A DNA stretch of 64,000 nucleotides from Craterostigma plantagineum (Eukaryota; Streptophyta; Magnoliopsida; Lamiales; Linderniaceae): the NCBI GenBank assembly GCA_027422505.1, contig JAPQWV010000002.1, positions 28,250,501-28,314,500 on the forward strand, read 5' to 3'. The position numbers and the translations under genes were made by a program. Of the stretch, positions 21,616 to 31,146 are shown piece by piece. The notes under the pieces are model-generated. The model was given only the letters and a program-made list of their open reading frames with translations. It was not told the DNA's origin and made no database searches. Position 1 is the first letter of the stretch, and every line of letters begins with the position of its first letter.

Positions 21616-22452
21616 AGTACCTAGAAGTCCAAATGTTAGTTGTCGAGAAAAAGATAATCAACACAGCTCGACTCGACCAACGTAGCGACAAAATTGACAA
21701 TTCTAAAGCAAGAACATATGAACATTCAAAGCGGCATTTTGTCGAACACATAATAGACCAACTAAAATACTCATTCAAATCGCAATAATCGATTAACCAA
21801 GCACAATCTGCAACTTCAAACGATGAATCAACGCTAAGTAAACCATTAAACGCAATCAATTCCGTTCCAAATTCCAAAATTCCCCAATTTGTAAAATTAG
21901 GGTTTATCATTCCCAAATGAAAATTATTGGACGGAATCACGAAATTACTCGAACCCAAGGCATTCATAGCATATATTTAACCATAAAAGAGCAATGCAAA
22001 TACCATATTGACCCAAATTGTAAAAGCCCCAAATTTCGAAAATTAGGGTTCATAGTGCCAATCATGGAAATTAACGGACGAAATCAAGAAATTGATCTAA
22101 CCCATCATGTTTAAAGCAATAATCGATCCATGAAAGAGCAATGTAAACACAAAACTCGGTCCCAATCGTCGAAAAATACCAGCATTCGCAAAATATAAAT
22201 TTGGAGAAAAAAAAATCATACCTCGTCGATTTAGTTGCGTTGAAACGGAGGTAAATCGTTTTGTGCGTGCTCGTTGGGAATTCGAGCGTCTGAACGGGTC
22301 CGAAATGCAATGATTTTGGAGTGAAAGAGATGAGATTTTCGATTTGGGTCGTTGTTTAGTGTGAAGAAGACGAATGGAGTGATAAAAATGGGTTTTAATG
22401 TGTGAAAATCGAAGCATTCACGTGAAAACGAGCAGAGAAGGTCTCATTCTTC
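21616..22452. other. Athila spacer upstream of extra ORF
   Basis: AT-rich internal DNA with an imperfect direct duplication: TTCGAAAATTAGGGTT-like stretches near 21890 and 22030 and similar flanks. No coding sequence is recognised. Confidence 0.5.
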
Positions 22453-22972
22453 GAGTCACGGCCGTGAATCATGGGTCATGGGCCGTGACTGAGGACAGTG
22501 AGTTAAGCCCGCCAGTGTCACGGCCGTGACACCTGAGACACGGGCCGTGACAACATATTTTTATTTTCCCTTTTTTTTTATATTTTTTTATTTATTTATT
22601 TATTTATTATTATTTTTTATTTTTTTTATATAACCCGTCCGAGTCACGGCCGTGAATAGGTATTCCACAAGCCGTGACTACTGGCAGTGTATGCGTAATG
22701 CGTTGTTCACGGCCGCGAGTGGCTAAGCACATGGCCGTGAATGTGGCAATGGTTGGACCTAGTCGCGGCCGTGACTAACGAATAATTGGCCGTGACTTCT
22801 GTTTTTTTTTTTTAAAGGATTCACGGCCGTGACTAGAGACAGTGCGCGAAATGTGTTGTGTCACTACAATTCACGGCCGTGAGTGCTTGAGCAAAAGGCC
22901 GTGAAGAAGGGTAGTGCGTGTTGGCGCGCCAAGTCGCGGCCGTGACTTGTGAGTCATTGGCCGTGACTTGCT
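22453..22972. repeat. CACGGCCGTG palindrome array in Athila interior
   Basis: At least five pairs of TCACGGCCGTGA followed about 15 bp later by a GGCCGTGA half-site, separated by 45-75 bp. The organisation is the mirror of the LTR arrays. AT-rich runs interrupt it. Confidence 0.85.
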
Positions 22973-23207
22973 TTTTTTTTTCAATTTTTTTTAATATTAT
23001 AGTTATTATTATTTAATATATATTGTAACTATGATTGACACGCAATCAACGAATAATTCGAGAACGATTTGCGCGAAGAAAAATCTTGTAATCGACAAGA
23101 GAAAAATCACTTTCTCACGCGGCGTCAAATCTTCCAAGTCAAAAATTCGTCTGTATCATTTAATGGATTGCCGTGTATGATAATGATATTTTTGTGCCGT
23201 TCATGCC

Positions 23208-23216
23208 TATAAATAG
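23208..23216 (+). promoter_or_regulatory. Candidate TATA box for antisense ORF
   Basis: TATAAATAG about 94 bp before the ATG at 23302, on the strand opposite to the Athila genes. Confidence 0.45.
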
Positions 23217-23301
23217 ACAGTGGTAGAACAACACAATAGCATCATCTACCATAAACCCACTTCTTTAACAATCTTATTTTCGAAAGAGTTATCTAGCCAC
23301 T

Positions 23302-23478
23302 ATGAATTGGGGACAGCAGCAAGGTCGTGAGGATGAGAGTGAGGAGTATGCAAGGGTTCGTCGTAATTTAGATATGGTACACTCTACCTTGCTCTTCTTT
23401 TGGGCTTGTTTGGAGTTTTACTTGCTTTCGTGTGTTGGGTTATCACAAGGTGCACTTGTGTGTAACCCGTCCTTATGA
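23302..23478 (+). CDS. Small antisense ORF inside Athila, 58 aa, unknown
   Basis: The ORF begins MNWGQQQGREDESEEYARVR and continues with RRNLDMVHSTLLFF and a hydrophobic C-terminal half ending CNPSL. It is antisense to all Athila genes. A TATAAATAG lies upstream at a spacing that suits a short leader. The second half resembles a membrane segment. Downstream, a block with GTTTATGAAGTAAAACTATC partly repeats the ORF 3' end region (CCTTATGAAGCAAAATAAAC), so the area contains a direct duplication. Extra and antisense ORFs are known in related Tat-lineage elements, but I do not recognise this protein. Expression is unproven. Confidence 0.4.
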   Translation: MNWGQQQGREDESEEYARVRRNLDMVHSTLLFFWACLEFYLLSCVGLSQGALVCNPSL

Positions 23479-24364
23479 AGCAAAATAAACTATTGTTCTG
23501 TCTTTTGCGTTATTCGCTGTTTTAATTTGCTTTTGTGTTGGTCTTTCACACGTTGTAATGGTATTGTAACCATCGTTTATGAAGTAAAACTATCGTTCCT
23601 ATCTCGTCTCTAGACTCTGCGTTGTACCCATCTTCAATGTTTGTAATAAACTTATTATTAATTAAAATATTACTGTTATTATTATTATTGTTGTTTTATT
23701 TAATTTAATTTATAAGTTTTAGATTATTAATTAATATTATTATATATATATATTTATTTTATTTTATTTTATTTTTTTAATTTATAATGCTTAAAACATA
23801 AATAAAAATACCTGGGTTGCCTCCCAACACTACAAAAAAAAGATCAGGTAGCGACGGGGAGAGTGACGGAAAATTCGGTCGCAAACCTTTGCTACGGTTT
23901 TTTGCGACGGAAAATACGTTGTAAATGTTAGCGACTGAACGTCGGTCGCAAAATCCGTCGCTATATATAGTCAATAGATTTATAGTCGTCGTTGACACCT
24001 AGCGACGGCCTTCCGACGGGTTTCTCCGTCTGGAAAAATGCCGACGGAATTACCGTCGTAAAACTAGCGACGAAATAGTCGTTTAATACATTAGTGACGG
24101 GTTTTCGACGGAAACTCCGTCGAAACGCATATCTACGTTTTCCGACGGAACTTCCGTCGGGAATTATCCGACCGCTACACAGTCGCAACATTTGCGACGG
24201 AAACATCGTCGTATAATTTTAGCGACGGAATTTATCGACGGATCTTCCGTCGCAAATTTGTCACATCATAAAAAATAATTTTTCCCTTTGTCTTCCCATC
24301 TCCGCTCAATTTTCACGTTATCTCTTTCTACCCCATTTTTCCCCCCCATTATTTCACCATCTCC

Positions 24365-24369
<5 letters not shown>

Positions 24370-24446
<77 letters not shown>
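24370..24446 (+). repeat. (CT)n microsatellite in CACTA element
   Basis: An almost pure CT run of about 77 bp. Confidence 0.95.
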
Positions 24447-24450
<4 letters not shown>

Positions 24451-24559
24451 CATTCCTTTTTCTTCTTCGTTTCTGGGTCGGGGCTAGCTGCGGCGACTAC
24501 GAGCCGGTGGCGACCAGCTGGCTGCGACCACGAGCGACGGAGACGACGAGGCGGCGGTG

Positions 24560-24960
24560 GTGGCGGCGACGCGTGCTGCTCGGCGGCGGGTCTGGCGAGT
24601 GAGGTCTTGGTGGTCGAGCTGCTCTGGCGGCGGATCTGGCGAGTGAGGGTCGCGGCGGTGGCGAGGGGGCTCACGGGTTGCTGCTCGGCGGCGGATCTGG
24701 AGACAGAAGATCGCGGCGGTGGCGAGCTGCTCGGCGGCGGGTCTGGGGAGTGAGGATCTTGGTGGTGGCGAGCTGCTCGGCGGCGGATCTGGCGAGTGAG
24801 GCGAGGGGATCGACAGGTTGCTACTCGCCGGCGGATCTGGAGACGGAAGATCGCGGCGGTGGCGAGCTGCTCGGCGGCGGGTCTGGCGAGTGAGGATCTT
24901 GGCGGTGGCGAGCTGCTCGGCGGCGGAAACTGACGACGGAGCCTAGCAGCGCGTGGCAGC
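24560..24960. repeat. GC-rich minisatellite in CACTA element
   Basis: Imperfect tandem copies of a unit around GCGAGCTGCTCGGCGGCGG and TCTGGCGAGTGAGGATCTTG. Open frames through it are Arg/Pro-rich repeat translations. Its GC content contrasts with the AT-rich host DNA. Confidence 0.8.
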
Positions 24961-25367
24961 TGCCGGCGCCGTACATTTTTTTTAATTTTATACCCACATT
25001 TAGCGACGGAATTCCGTCGCAATTTTATTTTTTTAATTTGATTTTCTGCTTTTTGCGACGGATATTCCGTGGCATTATGGTCGCAAAGAACAGCGACGAT
25101 TTCTACTTCCGTCGCAAACTTCTGCGACGCGATTTCCGTCGCAATTTTGCGACGGTTTTCTGTCGGAAATGATTTTGCGACGTCGTTTGCGACGGGGACT
25201 TATTTCCAACGGGCGTTTTTGCTACGACAGCTAGCCGTCGCTATTCCGTCGCAAAACTCTCCTTTGCGACCACTTTCCAACGGTATCGTCCCTCGCTAAT
25301 TGAACCTTTTTTTGTAGTGCAAGAAGCGCTTCTTTAACGTCGTGAGCCGGACGTACCCTTTTTCGTT

Positions 25368-27190
25368 CTATGATAGCTTGAAATCGAGGTACATGACCTC
25401 CTTTGTTCCTGTGTCTGCTCCTCCTCCGTAGTAATGCTTCAGTCGATGGCCATTAACCTTGAAATTTCCCTGCTCAACATTTGAAATTTCGACAGTACCA
25501 TAGGGAAAAACACGAGTAACTGTAAAAGGTCCAGACCAACGAGATCTTAGCTTTCCGGGAAAAAGTCTAAGACGAGAATTGAAAAGGAGGACTTGATCCC
25601 CCTCTTGAAATTCTCTATGTTGCTTGATCTTCTTATCGTGATACGCTTTTGAGCGCTCCTTATACATTTTTGCATTGTCGTATGCCGACAAACGCCATTC
25701 ATCAACCTCATTGATCTGGAGCTTACGTTTTTCACTGGCTTGCACCAAATCGAGGTTTAGGGACTTTATCGCCCAGTAGGCTTTATGTTCTAGTTCAACA
25801 GGAAGGTGACATGCCTTTCCGTAAACTAGTCGATATGGGGTAGTGCCTATTAGCGTCTTATATGCAGTCCTATACGCCCAAAGTGCGTCGTTAAGCTTAT
25901 TCGCCCATTCCCGTCGATTCCCATTTATAGTTTTCTCTAGAATGCGCTTCAACTCACGGTTCACTACTTCTACTTGACCACTAGCTTGGGGGTGGTATGG
26001 GGTGGATAGGCTGTGTCTAACACCATAACGTTCTAACGTGCGTGCAAACTGGGTGTTACAGAAATGTGTACCCCTATCACTAATAATGCACCTAGGCGCC
26101 CCAAAACGTGAAAACGATGCTCGAAGAAATCTAACGACTACCCTAGCATCGTTCGTGGGTAAGGCTTGCGCCTCGGCCCATTTAGACACATAATCGACCG
26201 CAACTAGGATGTACTTATTATTGTACGAGCTAGGGAATGGTCTCATAAAATCTATACGCCAAACGTCGAAAATTTCACAAACTAGGATGAAGTTCTGGGG
26301 CATTTCATCGCGTTTCGAGAGTGTACCTGCGCGCTGACACTGATCACAAGTGTCAACGTACCTTTGGGCGTCCTTGAATATCGTGGGCCAGTAGAATCCG
26401 CTTTCCAACACCTTCTGAGCGGTTCTGTTGGCTGCATAGTGCCCTCCGGTCGGTCCATTGTGGCAGTGCCTCAGGATCTGTGTCGTTTCTGGAACGGCAA
26501 CGCATCGTCGTATCACCTGGTCTGCACATCGCCTGAAAAGATATGGGTCTTCCCAAAAGTAGTATCTCAAGTCAGAAAAGAATTTCTTCTTTTGCTGACT
26601 GGTATACTCCTTTGGTAGGACCCTCGCAACAAGATAGTTAGCGTAATCTGCAAACCAGGGAGTGACGTCACTTACCACCTGTATTGAGTAAAGATGCTCG
26701 TCTGGGAACCTATCTTGTATCGGCCTTCCGTCCTTGTGGTATATTTCGGACTCCTCCAGTCGAGAGAGGTGATCCGCCGCTAGGTTCTCCGCACCCTTCT
26801 TATCCCGAATCTCAATATCGAACTCTTGCAGTAGTAGGATCCATCTGATTAGCCGTGGCTTGGCATCGGGCTTTGCTAACAAGTACTTAAGAGCAGAATG
26901 GTCAGTAAAAACGATAATTTGGATAGGATAAGATATGACCTGAACTTGTCGAAAGCAAACACGACAGCCAACAGCTCCTTTTCGGTGGTCGTATAATTGG
27001 CTTGGGCTGCGTCTAACGTCTTACTCGCATAGTAGATCGGCCTGAAATGGTTGTCTTTTCGCTGCCCTAACACGGCTCCAACTGCATAGTCACTAGCATC
27101 GCACATTAGTTCAAAGGGCAGCCCCCAGTCAGTGGCGACCATAATAGTTGCTGCGATAAGTCGCTCCTTAAGCAAATTGAAAGCATGCAA
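25368..27190 (-). pseudogene. Athila pol: RNase H and integrase
   Basis: RNase H starts in the frame at 27190-26876 ([34 protein letters not shown]), then shifts frame near 26930-26960 into the frame 26882-25368. Integrase follows: HHCC zinc region with [20 protein letters not shown] and CDQCQRAG, the catalytic core with [18 protein letters not shown] and the Glu in [15 protein letters not shown], then a C-terminal domain with [20 protein letters not shown]. The DDE residues are present. A UAA stop at 27226-27224 separates this part from RT in the same frame. Confidence 0.92.
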
Positions 27191-27223
27191 GCACTCGTCA
27201 TTAAGATCAAACGGGGCATCTTT

Positions 27224-29902
27224 TTATAGCAACCTAGACATGGGTCTTGCGATCTTCGAAAAATCTTTAATAAACCTACGATAAAACCCCGCATGTCCTA
27301 GAAAGCTCCTTATGGACTTCACGTTCGAGGGAACGGGCAATTTTTCTATCGTCTCTAGCTTAGCTCGGTCCACTTCGATTCCTTTAGAGGAAATCTTATG
27401 ACCGAGAACTATACCCTCTCGAACCATGAAGTGACACTTTTCCCAATTAAGTGCCAAGTTTGTTTCCCCGCATCGTGCGAGTACGAGTTTCAGATTTGAC
27501 AAACATGCATCAAACGAGGAACCGAACACAGAAAAGTCGTCCATAAATACCTCTATTACCTCACCTACCAGTTCGTCGAATATGGCCATCATGCATCGCT
27601 GGAAGGTGGCTGGGGCATTGCATAAGCCAAATGGCATCCTTCGGTACGCGAACGTTCCGAACGGACAAGTGAACATGGTCTTTTCCTGGTCCTCGGGTGC
27701 TATGGGGATCTGTAGATAACCTGACAAACCATTTAGGAAACAGTAAAATGAGTGACCGGCGAGTTTTTCTAACATCTGGTCAATAAATGGTAAAGGAAAA
27801 TGATCCTTTCTAGTTGCATCGTTCAACTTCCTGTAGTCGATGCAGACGCGCCATCCAGTCACCGTCCTCGTCGGAATCAGCTCGTTCTTGTCATTGGTGA
27901 CGACCGTCATGCCTCCCTTCTTTGGGACTACTTGGACCGGGCTGACCCATGCGCTGTCTGAAATGGGATAGATCATCCCTGCGTCTAGCAGTTTGATCAC
28001 TTCCTTCTTTACCACGTCCTTCATATTGGGGTTGAGCCGCCTTTGGCGTTGAGCGACCGGCTTGAAATCGTCCTCCATGAGGATCTTATGCGTGCAGTAG
28101 CTCGGGCTGATACCCCTTATGTCAGATATTTTCCACGCCAAGGCCTTCTTGTGTGCTTTCAACACATCCAAGAGCTGGCCCTTCTGTCCGTTGTCTAGAC
28201 TCGACGAGATGATGACTGGTAGCCCTCCATTGCTGCTAAGGAACGCGTACTCGAGGTGGTCGGGCAGCGGCTTCAACTCTAGGACCGGTGGCTCCTCAAC
28301 CGAGCTCTTTTCTTTGTCCTCTTCGTTGCTCTCGTCGATGGCTATGATAGGCTCGTCGACCTCCTCCCCACACTCGTCGATTGCCATAAGTGCATGCATG
28401 TCCTGCTCGCCGACCTGTGACAGACCTTGCACGGAAAAGAGAAAATCGTGCTCAAACACGTCTAAAAAATAGCATTTATCGTCTTGCTCATTACTCTTTT
28501 TCATCGAATCTGCCATACTAAATGTAACCTTTTCTCCATCTACTGTCAACGTCAATGTACCATTCCTAACGTCTATCATGGTTTCTCCTGTGGCTAGGAA
28601 CGGTCTGCCTAATATCAACGGGACATTATCATCCTCCTCCATGTCTAAAATAACGAAATCAGCAGGAATTACGAACTTATCCACTTTAACTAGAACGTCC
28701 TCGATAACACCTCGAGGATACTTCAACGATCTATCGGCTAACTGCAAGCTCATCCTAGTGGGTCGTGGCTCACCTAATCCTAAGCGCTTAAACATTGAAT
28801 ATGGCATTAAATTAATGCTAGCACCTAGGTCAGCTAACGCACGCTCAACAACTAAGTCTCCTATAAGACAGGGAATAGTAAAACTCCTTGGGTCCTTAAG
28901 CTTCTTAGGGATCTTGCTTTGGAGTATCGCCGAGCACTCTCCTCGCAGGCATACGGTGGAGACATGTTCGAGCTTCCTTCTGTTCGTCAGTAGGTCCTTC
29001 AAGAACTTGGCGAAGCTAGGCATCTGCGTAATCGCTTCAACAAAAGGTAGGTTAATATGCAATTCCTTACACATACTCATAAATTTACCAAATTGTGCCT
29101 CGTCTTTATCCTTCTTTAGTCGGGCTGAGTAAGGAATTTTTGGCTGGTATGGCTTCACCGGTGGCCGCTCGATCTCCTTCGCATTTTCTTTCTCAGGCTC
29201 GACTTTCTCCTTCTCAGCTTCGGCGTTTTCCTTTTCAGCTTCAGCTTTCTCAACATTGTCGCCTTTGCCCATCTCCATTTCTGGCTCGTCGTGGACCTCG
29301 ACCTCAGCTTTATCATTTGATTTCTTCTTGGGAGGTACCTCTTGCAACTCTCTTCCGTTTCTCAGGGTGACCGCCTTGCAATACTCCTTGGGATTTGGTT
29401 CGGTATAACTTGGAAGTGATCCCTGAGTTCGCTCAGCCAACTGCTTCGCCATTTGGCCCACTTGCTGCTCCAATTTCTTGATAGAAGCGTCGGTATTCTG
29501 GGCACGTACTTCTATGTACTCCTCCATTTTATTCATCCGACTCTCGTGGGCTTGTGTGGTGTTGCTAAAATTGGTGATGAGCGTCTTCATCATATCCTTC
29601 ATTTCCCTAATGTCGTCGGACCCCGACCCTGCAGATGTATTCTGATACGGACGTGATGTTCCTCCTTGGAAACCAGAAGATCTAGGTTGGAATCCCGGTG
29701 GTCCTTGGGCGTTGTGGTTTTGGTTCCCATATGATAGATTTGGATGCGCGCGAGGTTGAAAACTTCGCTGGCCTTGGTAATTCCCCATATAGTCCACGTG
29801 TTCCAGTGATTGTCCGACTTGGCACTCCGAGGTCTCATGAGCTGCACCACAAATCTCGCATTGTGATGTATATGGCTTCTGAGGCGATGGGCTTGTCATC
29901 AC
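27224..29902 (-). CDS. Athila pol: zinc knuckle, protease, reverse transcriptase
   Basis: An 892-codon frame. It opens with a CCHC-like knuckle CEICGAAHETSEC and a Lys/Glu-rich linker (about residues 195-250). The protease has ADLGASINLMPYSMF. RT contains KKEVIKLLDAGMIYPISDS, WRVCIDYRKLN, a palm motif, MPFGLCNAPATFQRCMMAIF, FMDDFSVFG and the thumb motif RSFLGHAGFYRRFIKDF. The position that normally carries the first catalytic Asp (FLDGYSG in relatives) reads FLNGLSG here, an Asp-to-Asn change expected to kill polymerase activity. The frame ends at a stop just before RNase H and overlaps gag by 4 bp. Confidence 0.9.
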   Translation of the reverse strand: MMTSPSPQKPYTSQCEICGAAHETSECQVGQSLEHVDYMGNYQGQRSFQPRAHPNLSYGNQNHNAQGPPGFQPRSSGFQGGTSRPYQNTSAGSGSDDIREMKDMMKTLITNFSNTTQAHESRMNKMEEYIEVRAQNTDASIKKLEQQVGQMAKQLAERTQGSLPSYTEPNPKEYCKAVTLRNGRELQEVPPKKKSNDKAEVEVHDEPEMEMGKGDNVEKAEAEKENAEAEKEKVEPEKENAKEIERPPVKPYQPKIPYSARLKKDKDEAQFGKFMSMCKELHINLPFVEAITQMPSFAKFLKDLLTNRRKLEHVSTVCLRGECSAILQSKIPKKLKDPRSFTIPCLIGDLVVERALADLGASINLMPYSMFKRLGLGEPRPTRMSLQLADRSLKYPRGVIEDVLVKVDKFVIPADFVILDMEEDDNVPLILGRPFLATGETMIDVRNGTLTLTVDGEKVTFSMADSMKKSNEQDDKCYFLDVFEHDFLFSVQGLSQVGEQDMHALMAIDECGEEVDEPIIAIDESNEEDKEKSSVEEPPVLELKPLPDHLEYAFLSSNGGLPVIISSSLDNGQKGQLLDVLKAHKKALAWKISDIRGISPSYCTHKILMEDDFKPVAQRQRRLNPNMKDVVKKEVIKLLDAGMIYPISDSAWVSPVQVVPKKGGMTVVTNDKNELIPTRTVTGWRVCIDYRKLNDATRKDHFPLPFIDQMLEKLAGHSFYCFLNGLSGYLQIPIAPEDQEKTMFTCPFGTFAYRRMPFGLCNAPATFQRCMMAIFDELVGEVIEVFMDDFSVFGSSFDACLSNLKLVLARCGETNLALNWEKCHFMVREGIVLGHKISSKGIEVDRAKLETIEKLPVPSNVKSIRSFLGHAGFYRRFIKDFSKIARPMSRLL

Positions 29903-30951
29903 GGCATGTATTGGCTGTGTTTGCCCGGCCTTGGGAGTAGTGTGTTTATCACTGTCTGGAGCTGGGAATTGGTAGTTGCAATCTGCTGTTGCAACGCCTC
30001 AATCTTGGCATGTGTAGCAGTCTCCTCGCTCACCCCAAACACTCCTGGAGTCTTAATCCTCGTATTGCCTCTCATGAAACTGTTCCTCGAGTAGTCTTCG
30101 ATTAGGTTCCAAGCGTCTGTAGCATTGAGCTTTACGAGCCCTCCTCCCGCGGCTCCGTCTAACATATGAACTGTTTGATCATTGAGGCCCTCATGAAATC
30201 GGTTGATCATAGCGGCCTTCGACATCCCGTGTTGTGGACATTTCTTCAACAGCGATTTGTACCTCTCCCACACTTCGTAAAGATTCTCTGAATCCTTCTG
30301 GTGAAAAAGGGAAATCACCGTCTTCAACCGTAATACCTTTGACAATGGGAAGTAATGGCCGATGAATGCTGCTCGTAGTTCTTCCCACGTAGTGATCGAT
30401 CTGGGCGGTAACATCTCCAACCAATCCTTCGCCCTGTACTTGAGTGAGAATGGAAACAACATTAGTTTAATCGCATCACTCGGGACCCCATTAATCTTAA
30501 TGGTGTCTGTTACTGTAAGAAAAGCCTTCAGGTGGGAGTACGGATCATCATCGGGATTTCCTTCAAACTGGGCCGTCTGAAAGATCATCTGAAGCCAGGC
30601 GTGCTTCAGCTCGAAATTGTTGTTCTCGATCGGCGGAATAACGATTGCCGATTCAGTTCCGCCGAGGGAGGCACTCTTGAGTAGGTCTTGTAGAGATTGT
30701 TCCTCTTCTTGGTCCTGGTGGACCGGTACTCTGCGTTCAGCCATCTCGACTTCTGTCTCTCGACCGTCTACAGATGCCTCTGTTCGAGAATTCTCTGCCG
30801 ACTCCTGAGAGTTGTCCTCTGAGTAGCTTACTAACGCTTCTTGATAGTTACTAGCCGTGCCTTCTGAATTGTATCTGAGTTGCCTTCGCAATTTCCGCTC
30901 GAAATCTGGATCTCCTTCAACAATTGGACCCGATGGGTGGCTTCGGGTCAT
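29899..30951 (-). CDS. Athila gag
   Basis: A 350-codon frame starting MTRSHPSGPIVEGDPDFERK. The Retrotrans_gag domain (about residues 125-260) includes QFEGNPDDDPYSHLKAFLT, IKLMLFPFSLKYRAKDWLEM, WEELRAAFIGHYFP and LLKKCPQHGMSKAAMINRFH. The C-terminal part is Gln/Thr-rich. Relatives usually run gag and pol as one frame; here the gag frame stops in the 4-bp overlap at the start of the pol frame, which suggests a single frameshift. Gag would assemble the cytoplasmic capsid. Confidence 0.9.
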   Translation of the reverse strand: MTRSHPSGPIVEGDPDFERKLRRQLRYNSEGTASNYQEALVSYSEDNSQESAENSRTEASVDGRETEVEMAERRVPVHQDQEEEQSLQDLLKSASLGGTESAIVIPPIENNNFELKHAWLQMIFQTAQFEGNPDDDPYSHLKAFLTVTDTIKINGVPSDAIKLMLFPFSLKYRAKDWLEMLPPRSITTWEELRAAFIGHYFPLSKVLRLKTVISLFHQKDSENLYEVWERYKSLLKKCPQHGMSKAAMINRFHEGLNDQTVHMLDGAAGGGLVKLNATDAWNLIEDYSRNSFMRGNTRIKTPGVFGVSEETATHAKIEALQQQIATTNSQLQTVINTLLPRPGKHSQYMP

Positions 30952-31122
30952 CCACCGTCAAACAGTACCTTCAATGTGTGAAAACGAAATTTAGCGAAGA
31001 ACTAGACAAATACGTTGAAAAGGTAACGAGACTAATAATGATGTAGAAACAAAAACGCAATTAACCAAAAACTGGGAAAATAGCTAAATTACCGAACTAG
31101 GGTGTTCCTAATATCAATCTAG

Positions 31123-31140
31123 TCCCCGGCAACGGCGCCA
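31123..31140 (-). promoter_or_regulatory. Athila primer binding site (tRNA-Asp type)
   Basis: The minus strand reads TGGCGCCGTTGCCGGGGA six bases after the 5' LTR end. This is the characteristic Athila/Tat primer site, usually assigned to tRNA-Asp. Confidence 0.95.
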
Positions 31141-31146
31141 AAAACT

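Larger units (their letters stand above)
23828..25319. mobile_element. Non-autonomous CACTA (En/Spm) transposon
   Basis: It begins CACTACAAAAAAA and ends TTTTTTTGTAGTG, a 13-bp terminal inverted repeat. The 3-bp target duplication CAA is at 23825-23827 and 25320-25322. Both flanks (about 23850-24265 and 25000-25300) carry many GCGACGGA / TCCGTCGC subterminal motifs, the expected transposase binding arrays. The 1492-bp interior has no transposase, only a CT microsatellite and a GC-rich minisatellite. It interrupts the Athila motif where GGGTTGCCTCCCAA should continue into GAAGCGCTT. Confidence 0.95.

Noticed and set aside
24450..25022. 190-codon minus-strand open frame rich in Arg and Pro
   Set aside because: It is the translation of the GC-rich minisatellite in the CACTA element, with no domain.
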